Positions 33,102-44,077 of a stretch of 64,000 nt of DNA are shown here, piece after piece. Made by a program: the position numbers and the translations under genes. Position 1 is the first letter of the stretch. Every line of letters begins with the position of its first letter. The notes beneath the pieces are model-generated. The model was not told the origin of the DNA and searched no databases. It worked only from the letters and a program-made list of their open reading frames with translations. This DNA is from Magicicada septendecula (taxonomy: Eukaryota; Arthropoda; Insecta; Hemiptera; Cicadidae): contig JAWRYS010001450.1 in assembly GCA_034769895.1 (NCBI GenBank), positions 1-64,000 of the forward strand. The letters run 5' to 3'.

Positions 33102-33360
33102 TAATATGTCGCCCTGGACGTGGGACACGACATGCCTAAATTTATGTACAAAAATTTGTTACATAAATTGTAGCCCATGAACGTATGGCCCGATCCCCAT
33201 CATTTAACTATTAAAATTTTTTTATGTAGCTAAATGGTTGCTCTAAAATATAAAGAGTGTGTTAAATGAAAAATGTATAATATGTAATAATTATTATATT
33301 AACAGTAACTGAATGTAATGTTAATTGTTGTGTAATCACACAGCTGGCGCCCACGAATAA
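32971..33360 (+). repeat. Repeated primer-binding-site-like motifs spanning the LTR end
   Basis: Four related blocks of about 24 bases start at 32971, 33036, 33107 and 33169 (spacing 62-71), with core TCGCCCTGGACGTGGGAC and variants. Two are inside the LTR, two beyond its end at 33101. The third starts five bases after the LTR end, the usual place for a tRNA primer site. A canonical-looking TGGCGCCCACGA is at 33345. Which one primes cDNA synthesis cannot be told from sequence. Confidence 0.55.
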
Positions 33361-33511
33361 TATTGTTTGTCTATGTAACAGGTGTAACTGTAATGAGTAT
33401 TAATAATAACTATTAATAAAAATAAAGAAATAAATAAATAAGTAGGGAACGGTTATCAATAATAATTGTTAAAGAATTACTACTAAATAAATATTTTAAT
33501 AATACTTCAAC

Positions 33512-35031
33512 ATGACGACTCCAGGAAATTTAGACGTAGAAGCATTCCAGACGATGATGCTTGCCTGGGTCGATGAATTAAGCACAAAACAGACAGAAAA
33601 TTTAAATGCTAGAATAAACGAATTAAAAGAATCTAATAAGAAACAATTAGAAGAACAAACTGAAAATTTTAGACAAGACACCATAAAAATTTCAGAAAGT
33701 CTAGAAGAGTTAAAAATTGATAATCTTGAAATAAAACAAAGTATAATTGACAGTAATGCACAGTTAACCAAACAAATTGGTGACACCAACATACGTATTG
33801 ATACTCTAGAGAATAATTTTAAACAAGCCTTACATGAGCAAGTTGTACGAATTGAAAATAAACAAAAAGAATTACGTCTCGAGTGGAGAAAAGATTTAAA
33901 AGAAACACATAAACAAATGATACTTTAACTACTATAACACGAGAACATGATGATAAAATTCAAACTATTAATAATGTATCGCAAACAAATACCAGTAAAC
34001 TTAGAGAAATAGAAACACGTACTGTAGTTATTGAGAATAAAATTGAAGAAACTACGAAGGACCGTTCGGGAGACGTATCATATATGAAAGAAGAAATTCA
34101 AGAGGAAATGAACCAGCTACGAAGTGAGTTAAGAAGACGACAGAAGCAAATGACCATATTTCCTACACCAACGGAAGAAAGGAGCAGACTTAAGTTCTCA
34201 GGTGGTAAAGGGGAGAACAGTATGGAATTCCTAGCTAGAGTAGAGAAGGAAATAGAAAAAATTGGGAGTGCAATAAATGACGACGAGAAGATAGACTTCG
34301 TCACGCGATATCTTAGAGATTCAGCCAGCCAATGGTACTCTATTATTAGAGATAACGTCAGTACATATCAGCAGTTTCGTGAGGCATTCGAGAACCGATA
34401 CTGGAATCTACATACCCAACGACAAGTACGGGATCAACTCGAATATGGAAAGTTCAATGCACAAGGACAGCAGAGTATTGAACAATACACAATTACGCAA
34501 ATAGAACGTGTAAAGCATCTTAAACCTAAATTCTCAGAATACGAAATTGTTTCAAAATTATCTTACCATTTTCAGCGAGATATCCAGTTAGCAGTTTATA
34601 TGCAAGGAATTAAAACCATAGAAGAATTTTTAATCCTTGTAACACAGTCAGAGAATATCAATAAAGGTAAGAACACACAATACTGGGAACAAAAACACGC
34701 AAATCACCACCATAATTATCACAGAGATGACAAGAAAGCAGTACAAAACACTACACCGCACCGTGATAATTATAAAATAAATTATTCGCCACCAATGTAC
34801 AACACTACAACACGCACAGCTAAAGAGACTGAACAAAATAATACAGCTAAACGACAAGGAGACGTTGTATGGTCGTCCAATCGTAAACAGTTTTCAAAAC
34901 CAGCTGACAAACGCGTTGCCGCAGTACGAGGGTACGATGAGAAAAAATTGAAGAGAAATGGACGAGTAATGAATGAGATGGAGACAGTAACATTCCACAG
35001 CCGACCGTCTACATCAAAGGCGTCACAATGA
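33512..35031 (+). pseudogene. gag: gag with one frameshift
   Basis: The ATG at 33512 opens 138 codons rich in coiled-coil-forming heptads (residues 20-130), ending at TAA 33926-33928. The next frame is open across this point and continues through the ATG at 34084 to TGA at 35029-35031. A single-base indel around 33915-33925 therefore splits one gag. The downstream part holds the retrotransposon gag capsid region (LKFSGGKGENSMEFLARVEK, WYSIIRDN, FENRYWN) and a basic, His-rich C terminus. I see no CCHC knuckle, unlike the array element. It is followed in the same frame by pol after a single TGA. Confidence 0.75.
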
Positions 35032-35793
35032 CTGAATAAACGGAAGCAAAAGTATAAAATAAACAACATATACCCCTGCGATATTAGGGAGGAATTATTA
35101 AACAATGAACAGGATATAAAGCGAGACGCGCAGCAAACACAATGCCCTATTGTGACAGTGAGTATAAACAGGTGTAAAATACGGATGCTAATTGACACTG
35201 GCAGCTAACTATCAGTTCTTAACGCTGCATGGGTCCAACGCAATAAGAAATATTTTAAAAATACTGCAATTTTGCCCATAAATAATTTAAATATTACAAC
35301 AGCTACCAATAAAAAAGAAAGAGTTAAACAACAATCATATGTAACTCTAACATATAAAAATCTAGAATTAGAACACCCCATGATAATTATGCATAAGTTG
35401 ATTTATGATGGAAATTTAGGTATCGATATACTAAATGCAATAAATGCTAAGATTAATGTTAATGATAATACAATGGTGTGTAATTATAAAAATGTCCAAT
35501 ATGAATTAAATATGAACAGCGAGGAAGAAGAGTGCAAGGTAAGTGAAACACCTATTACTTTGTACAAGCCACAGATACAGTATGGTCCAACTCGACATGT
35601 GAATGCGGTAGATGAAGGGATGACGACACAGGAAGAAGATAAACTGCACGAGTTAATAGAAGAATACAGTGAGGTATTTAGTGAAGTACCGACGCAGACG
35701 ACAGTATACGAGCACCCTATAGTTGTGTCAGACCCTACGAAAGTCATTAGGAAGACATACCCTATCCCAATGCGATATGAGGAAGAGGTTTGA
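35032..35793 (+). pseudogene. pol: pol, protease and linker part
   Basis: Same frame as the end of gag, separated only by TGA (context caa tga ctg). The aspartic protease active site reads LIDTGS (35191-35208) and is followed at once by TAA (35209-35211), after which the frame continues to a pre-RT segment (YPIPMRYEEE). The frame then ends by a shift at about 35783-35793, and RT continues in the +1 frame. Confidence 0.75.
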
Positions 35794-36590
35794 ACTGGAA
35801 ATTCGGCGTATGATCGAAAGTGGAGTCATAGAGCGATCGAACAGCAACTTCCTGAATCCTCTAGTGGTAGTGAAGAAGAAAAATGGTGAAATACGTCTAT
35901 GCCTTGACATGAGGGAGCTGAACAGCATTGTATTAAAGGAGTATGACTATGCACCAACTGCGGATGAATTATTTACTAAATGTGAAGGAGCAAGGTATCT
36001 GACGAAGCTAGATTTACGCTCAAGTTTCTGGCAGATTCCAATTCGTGAAGAGAATAGAAAGTACACTGCTTTCCTGTATAAAAATAAATGCTACCAACAC
36101 AGGGTAGTACCCTTCGGATTAAGCACGAGTTTAGCAGCCATCGTAAAGTGTCTAGAAAGAGCCCTAGGACCTGAAGTGGAACCCTACACCATGATATTTG
36201 TAGATGATATCTTAGTTGTATCTAAAACGTTAGACGAACATATAAAACATCTAAGCACGATATTCCACAAGTTTAGGCAAGCGAACATATCCCTTAACCT
36301 AGACAAATGTGAATTTATCAAATCCTCTATCCAATTCCTAGGTCACATTATTTCATCCTCTGGTATTCAACCCGATCCTATCAAAATTTCCAGCATAACT
36401 AATTTCCCTATACCCGGAAATCTCAAAGAGTTAAGAGCATTCTTAGGACTAACAGGATACTACAGAAGATTCTCACCGTTATATGCAAGGTATACGCAAC
36501 CGCTTCTAGAGCTGACGAAGAAAGAAAAAAAATGGAAGTGGGAGAAGAAACATCAAGATGCCTTTAACCAAGTGAAGAGTTGTTCATCGA
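35784..36590 (+). CDS. pol: pol, reverse transcriptase part
   Basis: Frame-shifted continuation of pol. RT motifs in order: ELEIRRMIESGVIERSNS, KLDLRSSFWQIPI, VPFGLSTS and the catalytic FVDD at about 36200, then the QFLGHIIS and LRAFLGLTGYYRRF segments of the connection to RNase H. It leaves frame again near 36580-36590, where the open frame returns to that of gag and protease. The two indels therefore offset each other. Confidence 0.85.
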
Positions 36591-38265
36591 AAATATTATG
36601 TTACAACATCCTCAACGAGAAGGAAAATTCGTAATATACTCCGATGCTAGTGACTATGCAGTAGGAAGTGTACTGTGTCAACAAGATACTACGGGAGAAC
36701 ATCGAGTTATTGCCTACGCCAGTAGAGTCTTCAAAGGAGCTGAAAAACACTACTCCACATCAGAAAAAGAAATACTTGCTATAGTATACGCTCTTAAGCA
36801 ATTCAGATATTATGTTTATGGTACTCATTTTGAGATACATACTGACCACCAAGCATTATCATTTCTATTGAAATGCAAAGTAACAAATGCCCGATTATTA
36901 AGATGGATTTTAGCCATTAACGAATACTCATTCACCATTAAATACTGTAAAGGTAAAGATAATATTATAGCTGATACACTAAGCCGATACATCAAAGAAG
37001 AATGTGAAGAAGTTTATGAGAGCGAAAAGAAAGAAGTACGATTGTTATCAATTAAATTCAAAGAGAATGATGAAGTAAAACAAATGCTGAAAAATGTAGC
37101 ACAACAACAAGATTTGGACGTGACAATAAGGGAGATGAAGGACCTAGAACAGCTACCAAATCATTATAAGGTACTTAATGGAATTCTTTTCAGGTTAGTA
37201 AGACAAGACTGGAAGATAGTACTAACGAATGACATGCTACAAAAATTAATTCAACCAGCACATGAGAGTTTAGCACATGCTGCCGCTCTGAAATGTTATC
37301 TGAGTCTACGAGAAGATTTTACGATTAATAATATGTATCGAAAGATAAAGAAGGAGGTAAAGAAGTGTTATGAGTGTCAAACGGCGAAAGGACCGAATTT
37401 ACACACATACATAGAAATGAAGAGCATCCAAAAGGAGACCAAGGGAGAGCTAATTGCAGTGGATTTTCTGGGACCACTACCACGATCAAGTCGAGGTGTG
37501 AAGCACATATTGGTATGTATCGATGTGTTTTCCAAGGCAGTCCGACTGTACCCAATTATGCGACCCACAACCAAAGTTGTTCTAATGATACTACTGCAGA
37601 AATATATTCCGTCATATGGAAAAATGAAGAAGGTACTCAGTGATCAAGGTGTACAATTCCAGAGTGAAAAATGGGAGAGGACGTTAAGGGAAAATGGAAT
37701 ACAACCAGTACTCACATCCATAAGACATCCTCAAGGAAACCTTGCTGAGAGAGTTAACAAAGAATTAGGTAAATATTTACGAATATACTGCCATGATCAA
37801 CACAATAAATGGGCAGAATATGTACCATTTCTTGAAAAAGCCATCAACGAAAATTATAGTGAACCAACAGGATATACTCCAATGGAATTAGAAGAAGATA
37901 AGAAGCTAAACAGATTTTGGACTAAGTATATAAACAAACCTAATAACCAGAATGTACCTGTACCAATAAGTGTGAAAATTGAATACGCAAAGCAACGGAT
38001 AAGAGAAAGAGGTAACAAGAGAGTAGAAAGATTTAATCTAACTCACAAGCTACAACAATTCAACGTGGGAGAAAGTGTACTACTCAAAGCTAATCCAGTG
38101 GGAAAACGGAGTGATAATACGGCGAAGAAATTCTTCAGATTTTATAATGGCCCGTATACGTTAAGACAGCGAGTAGGACAACACACTTTCATCGTATATG
38201 ATGAGATACAGAAGAAAGAAATTGGTAAATTCCACGCAACGTCATTTAGGAAGTTTTACACATGA
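36580..38265 (+). CDS. pol: pol, RNase H and integrase part
   Basis: RNase H has YSDASDYAVGSVL near 36640 and TDHQALSFLL at 36842. The integrase has an HHCC zinc domain (HESLAH near 37261, CYECQTAKG near 37366), then a core with VDFLGPLP, LSDQGVQF and NLAERVNKELGKY giving D, D, E, and a C-terminal region ending KFHATSFRKFYT. Unlike the array element, the integrase is complete. No env-like ORF follows; about 240 bases of non-coding sequence lead to the 3' LTR. Confidence 0.9.
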   Translation: MFIENIMLQHPQREGKFVIYSDASDYAVGSVLCQQDTTGEHRVIAYASRVFKGAEKHYSTSEKEILAIVYALKQFRYYVYGTHFEIHTDHQALSFLLKCKVTNARLLRWILAINEYSFTIKYCKGKDNIIADTLSRYIKEECEEVYESEKKEVRLLSIKFKENDEVKQMLKNVAQQQDLDVTIREMKDLEQLPNHYKVLNGILFRLVRQDWKIVLTNDMLQKLIQPAHESLAHAAALKCYLSLREDFTINNMYRKIKKEVKKCYECQTAKGPNLHTYIEMKSIQKETKGELIAVDFLGPLPRSSRGVKHILVCIDVFSKAVRLYPIMRPTTKVVLMILLQKYIPSYGKMKKVLSDQGVQFQSEKWERTLRENGIQPVLTSIRHPQGNLAERVNKELGKYLRIYCHDQHNKWAEYVPFLEKAINENYSEPTGYTPMELEEDKKLNRFWTKYINKPNNQNVPVPISVKIEYAKQRIRERGNKRVERFNLTHKLQQFNVGESVLLKANPVGKRSDNTAKKFFRFYNGPYTLRQRVGQHTFIVYDEIQKKEIGKFHATSFRKFYT

Positions 38266-38508
38266 AAACAACGAGGTCAATGAAACCAGTCAGATCAGCT
38301 GTTTGTTGAAGCCACCCTACTACAAGGTCACGAGCAGTGAGCGTATAAAGAGGGGAGGTAAGACATTTGTATACACTCCAATTAAGGGTGAATGACGAAT
38401 ATTATTCTTTATTATTTGTTACATTTTTTCAAGGGTAATAATAATAATAAAAAAAATTGTAATAAATAAATTTATTAAAATTTTTTTTGTTACCAAGCAG
38501 AGGGATAA
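38266..38508 (+). other. 3' untranslated region and polypurine tract
   Basis: Non-coding. It ends in agcagagggataa directly before the LTR start, so GCAGAGGGA is the likely plus-strand primer. Confidence 0.55.
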
Positions 38509-40286
38509 TGCGACAGTACAAATAAGTGATGTTCTGAGCATTGAATATAAAAATTTAAATATACCTAATAAACTGTAAATAATTAATAATGTATTAGAAA
38601 TAAGCATGTCAGGGATTGCAAGCTTAGCTCAGACAAAAATATGAACAGGTGTTTCGACCTGAATCGACGTGCACACACACACAAATGTAACTGAAAGTGT
38701 GTACACCAGCATTTTGCTAGTGTGTGTGAACGCAGGTCTATGCAGGCGAGTTTACCACCCCAAGATGAATAATTGCATAATTACTGTTTTTCCGTAATTA
38801 TTCATAAACTATAATTAAGAAGTAAAATCCAAAAACAATAAAATGTAAGAAAATTTACTAAATACTGTGTACGAAAACCACGTGAAAGTGCCACACCGTA
38901 CGAGTGTAATAGTGAAATAACTGTGTACAAATCGAAAGGGTTAAGTTGCAATGTCCAAAATTACAGTGAACATGTGTTGAAAAAATAGTTATAAGATAAG
39001 TATAAGAGTATACTTACAGGACTCTGCAATTCGCAGAAATATAAGAAATAGCGAAATTGACAAAGAGTGGGGGAACTGAACTCAGAGACAGTTTCTGACA
39101 TGTCGGTTTCGTACCACTGCAGATGTTGACCAAGACATGGGTATAAATAGGACACACAAGCTACAGTGGTTCTCTTTCTTAAATCATCCACGGTGCAGCG
39201 GGAGCTTCTGCCCGTCCGCACAGAATATTTAAATTTTTGTAAATAGTTTCATCTTTCCAGTTACATACAATTATGTAGCTGGATTGTAAAACAAACAATT
39301 TTTAAGTAGTAACAAAAATTACATAAGAAGATCCACATAAGAAGATCAACTGACGTCCGAAACAGCACGAGGAGAAGTTCCAGAGAGCGATACGACGCTG
39401 GACAGAGAGAGAGTCGACGCTGGACAAGAGGAGAAGAGAAAGGAGACGCTGGACAGAGAGAGAGTCGACGCTGGACAAGAGAGGAAGTCGACGGTGGACA
39501 AGAGGAGAAGAGCGAGTGATGCTGAAGTTCGAGACGAGGACGATTACTGAGGGATCCAATGATTGAGTATGATTGACGACGATAAGGTGATAAACAACTT
39601 ATTTATCTCTTAATCGAACAATTAACGTAGACAATTAAGGACATTCTTTTTCTATTTAAAAGTAAGAGTCAATATTTATTGTAAAATTAGAATTAAAATC
39701 ATAGCTGTTATTGAAATAAGATTAACGTAAACAATAGCTCAAATTAGTATTGAAATGAAAAGAATACAAAGCATTTAATTAAAAATTAGCGTTTGATATA
39801 AATCAGTACTGAGAAACAAAAGATAAATTCAGTAACGATTGATATTTTTGAGTTACATTGCAATATATAAGAAAATATTTAAATATTGATATTTTGAAAC
39901 ACACTAATTGACTGAGTAGTCTGGAAGTGAGATTTTTCGTTAATACAATAATTAGTAGAATAGTATTTTTAGTCAGTAAGGATGTATATAGCATAAGTCT
40001 TACGGCATAATAACGAAATAATGAATGTTTTAAGTCTGAAGTAAGTGCCATGTGCACAAATTTTAATAATATCAAATAAATTTGAAATACCGTTACAAGT
40101 TACACAGAGTTCTTATTACAGATACACCTGAAACCCAAATTAAATGTACGTATATTGTCGCTCTTGAACGTGAGGCCAGACACGTCTATTTTTATGTATA
40201 TCGTATCGTTGCATAAGAAATATCGCTTCCAACGTGGGGCATCACAAATGTAAATTATATTATAAATGCAACGTTATATCGTTGTA
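38509..40286 (+). repeat. 3' LTR of the 31380 element
   Basis: Copy of 31380-33101 with an added ~52-bp minisatellite unit (39424-39480) and scattered substitutions. Its TATA box is at 39142-39149. It ends in CGTTGTA against (AT)n. Confidence 0.85.
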
Positions 40287-42639
40287 ATATATATATATAC
40301 ATAAATTTATATATAAAATTAAATTTATACTTATTAAATATTTATCTTTTTAAAAATGTTACATGTATTTAAAAAAATTATATTTTTGTTCGAGACAACA
40401 GTTTGAACTTTCTTGCACCTTCTCCATGTGGATCCACTACTGAGCGTGAACTGATTCAAGGCTAACATTTCTGAATTGGGGAAACGAAATCTTACACTTT
40501 AAATGAAATTTTTTCCTCCTTGAGAGGTCCTGGTCATTTAAGCATTGAAAGATTTTACTTAACAGGCTCCGTATTCCTGTCTACAGGTTTTACGAAAATT
40601 GCATTTTTAAAGTCGGCCAGTTTGTAACAAAATAAACAATTTAATTAAATTTCGTATGAATCCTTTAAGAGTTCGTTTGTTATAATTAATTCAATACCAT
40701 CATATCTTCAGTTATTTTATTGTAATTAAATTATATAACGTTGTTCAAATATTGAAAACATTGTTTGTAGCATCTCTTTGATCAGGCTGTTAATTTCCAT
40801 CCAACGGATATTGTTATCTCGTTTATTGTGACAGTATTTAAACCTGCTAAACATCCCTATTCGACATGAAAAATGATATCGTATTATCCGTTTTGCTTAT
40901 TTATGAATGTAAAGAGTAAATATATGTGTCCAGGCGAGTTTACATTTTTGTAAAATTTATTTCATTTGTAGTTAGAATGTTATAAGAAACGTATACTCAT
41001 GAAACTGTTTTATAAGAAAACTGACTTTCTGCACGCGTGTTATTGAGAAGAAGTGATAATAATAGTTAAAAAAATAACATTAATTATTTTTTAGGTTTAT
41101 TAATAATAATAACAAACTTAGGATTTAACATAGTTTCTTTACTTATTTATTGGAAACTGCCTCGCCTTAGAGGAAAAGTACAACAAAAATATAATTATAA
41201 TTATTATAAAATCTAAAAAAAATGTATTTTGCCAGTTAGAAACAGCTGTAGGCAAACATACACTATCGTAATGACGGTAACAAGAGAACAGAATCCGCTA
41301 TTCGTTGCCTTATTAAATACTTTTTACAGTTTAGAAATTATTTTGTTCTGACAGTTTTGCTTTGAGGCTACAAAGGCATCTAATGAATGTTGCACGCGCG
41401 CGCGTTTTATGGATTTCAGTAGCAGTTCTCAAGTTACAGCCGACTTTCCTCATTTTTGTTGTTTTTATTTCAACAAATACAGTAAGCTATATACGTCGGC
41501 ATAGGATAGTCGTTCGCAAATTGCGATGTCGGTATCAGTGTAAGTTTATTCATAAAGTGGGCTGTGGAACCTACTCTTGACGACCGAAATGTCGAGAAAT
41601 TTATGAGACTAATTTAAATATTGCGCATCAGAAAGTGTTGGGTTGCGTTCTATTATATACATTTTTATTTTAGTACTTTTTAGTTGTTAATGGTTTAAAA
41701 CTACTAGCCCGGATGCTATAGGCAGACAGATATTGACAGATTTACGAGTATACGTTCAAGAATTATACACACTTTCTTTTTGTCGTCAGAATGTTTACGA
41801 TCGTGAGTCATAGTTCCTAAAGATGGGAAAAATAAATAAAACAGTCGGCGTCGTGTTAATTATCAGAATATATTAAAAGTGCAAATTAATAAATGCGAAA
41901 GTTATGTCGTAATGACGGTACATTATTTTTTGCAATATACTTAGGCCTATTTTAGTGCGCATGGTAGAAGCATGATATTGTACGGTATAAAAATACACAA
42001 TTTACTAGTGTATTTTCTGCTGCGAAGAAAAACCTTAAAATATCTGCTGTTTTTGGATGTCTATCGTAGAATGATGAAATCTTTCTATAAATGAGAAATG
42101 GTTGCTATTACAGTACTATACAATACATGATATAGTATAGGTCTACATTATTATAGTCTACATACATGATCATGATACATGATATGCAATAGATGATACG
42201 AGTAATATGACACGAATGACGTGATGCGAATTTAGCGTGGTAGCGTGGTCTGAATACGTCTTTCACAAACGGAACGTAGAAATAAAAGACGGATAATTCG
42301 GTTACATTTTTCCAAAGAATATACAATATTTGCTGTCCTGTTTGCTTTATAAAGAGGCCTGCATTTGTTATTGTTTAAAGCAAATTAGAGGATTCTGTTG
42401 TGTGACACTGTGAAATCTTGGGAGTTGAGTACAGTGTCAACAAATGTGTGAAATGTCTGACTCTTCTCTGTTAGCCAGTACAGACTGTAGTACTAATAAC
42501 GAACAAGGTCCAGTCGTATTGTGAGATCCAGTTAACCATTACCAAAATCCATACCGTGATCCGGCTCACCGAAATGAAGTATTACTTCCACCACTATTCC
42601 AGAGCTCAGTCCGGATAATCGGCGTGTTAATCTAACATC
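40287..42639. other. Unassigned AT-rich DNA
   Basis: No supported ORF, repeat or RNA gene. The 72-codon ORF at 41362 lacks any recognisable domain. A catgata/atgata-rich low-complexity patch is at 42120-42205. Confidence 0.5.
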
Positions 42640-42901
42640 ATTGTATACAGAGCCGGTCCGAGGGGTAAGCAAAGTAAGCAGCCGCTGAGAGCGCCGCATA
42701 GTCAAGGGCGCCGAAGGCGCGATTTAAAATTCATGTAAATGGACTCGCCCATACATTGACACATAGGCGCCAAACGCCCTGTCACGTCTAGCTGCGCATA
42801 ACCTAACCTGCTCGTTTGCCGGCGTCTGTGAAATTGCCTTCATTCATACCGTCAGTACGATATCAGTTCGTTTTGAACAGTCTTTTCGTTAAAATAAAAG
42901 A

Positions 42902-43225
42902 ATGGCTGACGACAAGAAACATTCCGGTGCATATTATCGAAAAAGAAAGCTTCTACACTCGAAGGCAGATGAAAAACACGCTGAATCGTTAAAAAAGTTT
43001 TTTTCGGCTCCATCTACTCCAATAAAATTAGACCGTAAAAGTTTAACAAACAATAAGTTGTCAAAATCAGTGGATTTGAATGAAGAATCAGTTGACCCCG
43101 ATAACGAAAATGAAGAAACAGCTAGTGAATATTGTCACGATGTCACATCTACATCTTTCCTGGAACCCTCTGAATCTACGGAGAAAACGGAAAATTCAAA
43201 TGGACCTTCTCAAAATATTGATGAG
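42902..43225 (+). CDS. hAT transposase (ZMYM1-like), exon 1
   Basis: The ATG at 42902 follows aaaataaaaga and is the first start inside the element. It encodes 108 residues with a basic N terminus (SGAYYRKRKLL) typical of TTF/ZMYM1-like hAT proteins, then an acidic low-complexity linker. It ends in phase 0 at the consensus donor GAG|GTAAGC (intron from 43226). The open frame continues into the intron to 43303 only by chance. Confidence 0.75.
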
Positions 43226-43385
43226 GTAAGCTTAAATAAAATTAATCTTAATCAAGATAATATTGTTTTAATGGTTTTTTTTTCAAACGAAGCTTACAAC
43301 TAAAAAAAAATTATCTATACTAATATATAAAAATTGTGTAAAATTTTTCATTCTGGTTAATTTAAAGAGTTACCGTACTCTTTGT

Positions 43386-43661
43386 AACGTCGGCATGGTA
43401 TGGTTTATGCACATAAGAATCGTACACTATAGTATTGTACACGAAAAATTATGCACCAAGTTTTGTGCACAAGTACAGAAAAAAATTTTTATTATGCACA
43501 AGTGTTTACTTTTAATTTTCTTAAATATGAAGTGTGAAACACTTGTGTACAATAAAAATCTTTTTTCTGCACTTGTGCACAAAACTTGGTGCATAATTTT
43601 TAGTGTAAAATAATATCGTGTACGATTCTTATGTGCACAAACCATACCATGCCGCAACGTC
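43386..43661. mobile_element. Foldback MITE in the hAT intron
   Basis: Two arms of about 125-130 bases (from 43392 and ending 43655) are reverse complements at high identity: ggcatggtatggtttatgca on the left matches the complement of the right end, and the shared core gcaccaagttttgtgcacaa is present in both arms. AACGTC flanks both sides (43386-43391 and 43656-43661), a likely target duplication. The two opposite small ORFs (43395 and 43427) are the same arms read twice and are not genes. Confidence 0.85.
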
Positions 43662-44077
43662 AAGCTCGTATGTACACATTGCTGTATGACCACATTCACG
43701 TCACGTGCCCGCCCGCCGTGTGGAGTAAGTCATCGCAACGGTAAAGGATTACGTTCGCTCTATTTAGGGTAGAGACCACAATGGTGGCCACCTTAAGGAT
43801 TTTTAGGACGTTTCGGGATAATCGAAGAGACAGCTAAAAAATATTTTAAAATACTACTAACAAAAATCCAACGAACAAGTCTTTAGGTTTCTTTTCCTGA
43901 AGTCTGTATTTCAATCAGAAATATTTTAATTTTTATGACTATTTATATCAAAGTATACTGGTTGCAAAATAATAACTTTGTAGTATATTAGATTGTAGTA
44001 TAATTCAATTTTTGTATTGAATACTGAATTAATCTTATTTGCCCAACAGAAGTGCTTTAATCATTATTTTTTTACAG

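Larger units (their letters stand above)
31380..40286 (+). mobile_element. Complete but disabled Ty3/gypsy retrotransposon
   Basis: The two LTRs (31380-33101 and 38509-40286) begin TGCGACAGTAC and end CGTTGTA and flank gag and pol. (AT)n tracts touch both outer ends (31362-31379; 40287-40298), consistent with an AT-type target duplication. The domain order PR-RT-RH-IN identifies Ty3/gypsy. Lesions: a gag frameshift, a stop after the protease DTGS, and two frameshifts around RT. The LTRs are close in sequence apart from a ~52-bp minisatellite gain and small changes, so insertion is fairly recent. Confidence 0.85.

Noticed and set aside
43395-43699. Two opposite ORFs with similar-looking peptides
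   Set aside because: Both come from the arms of the same foldback element.
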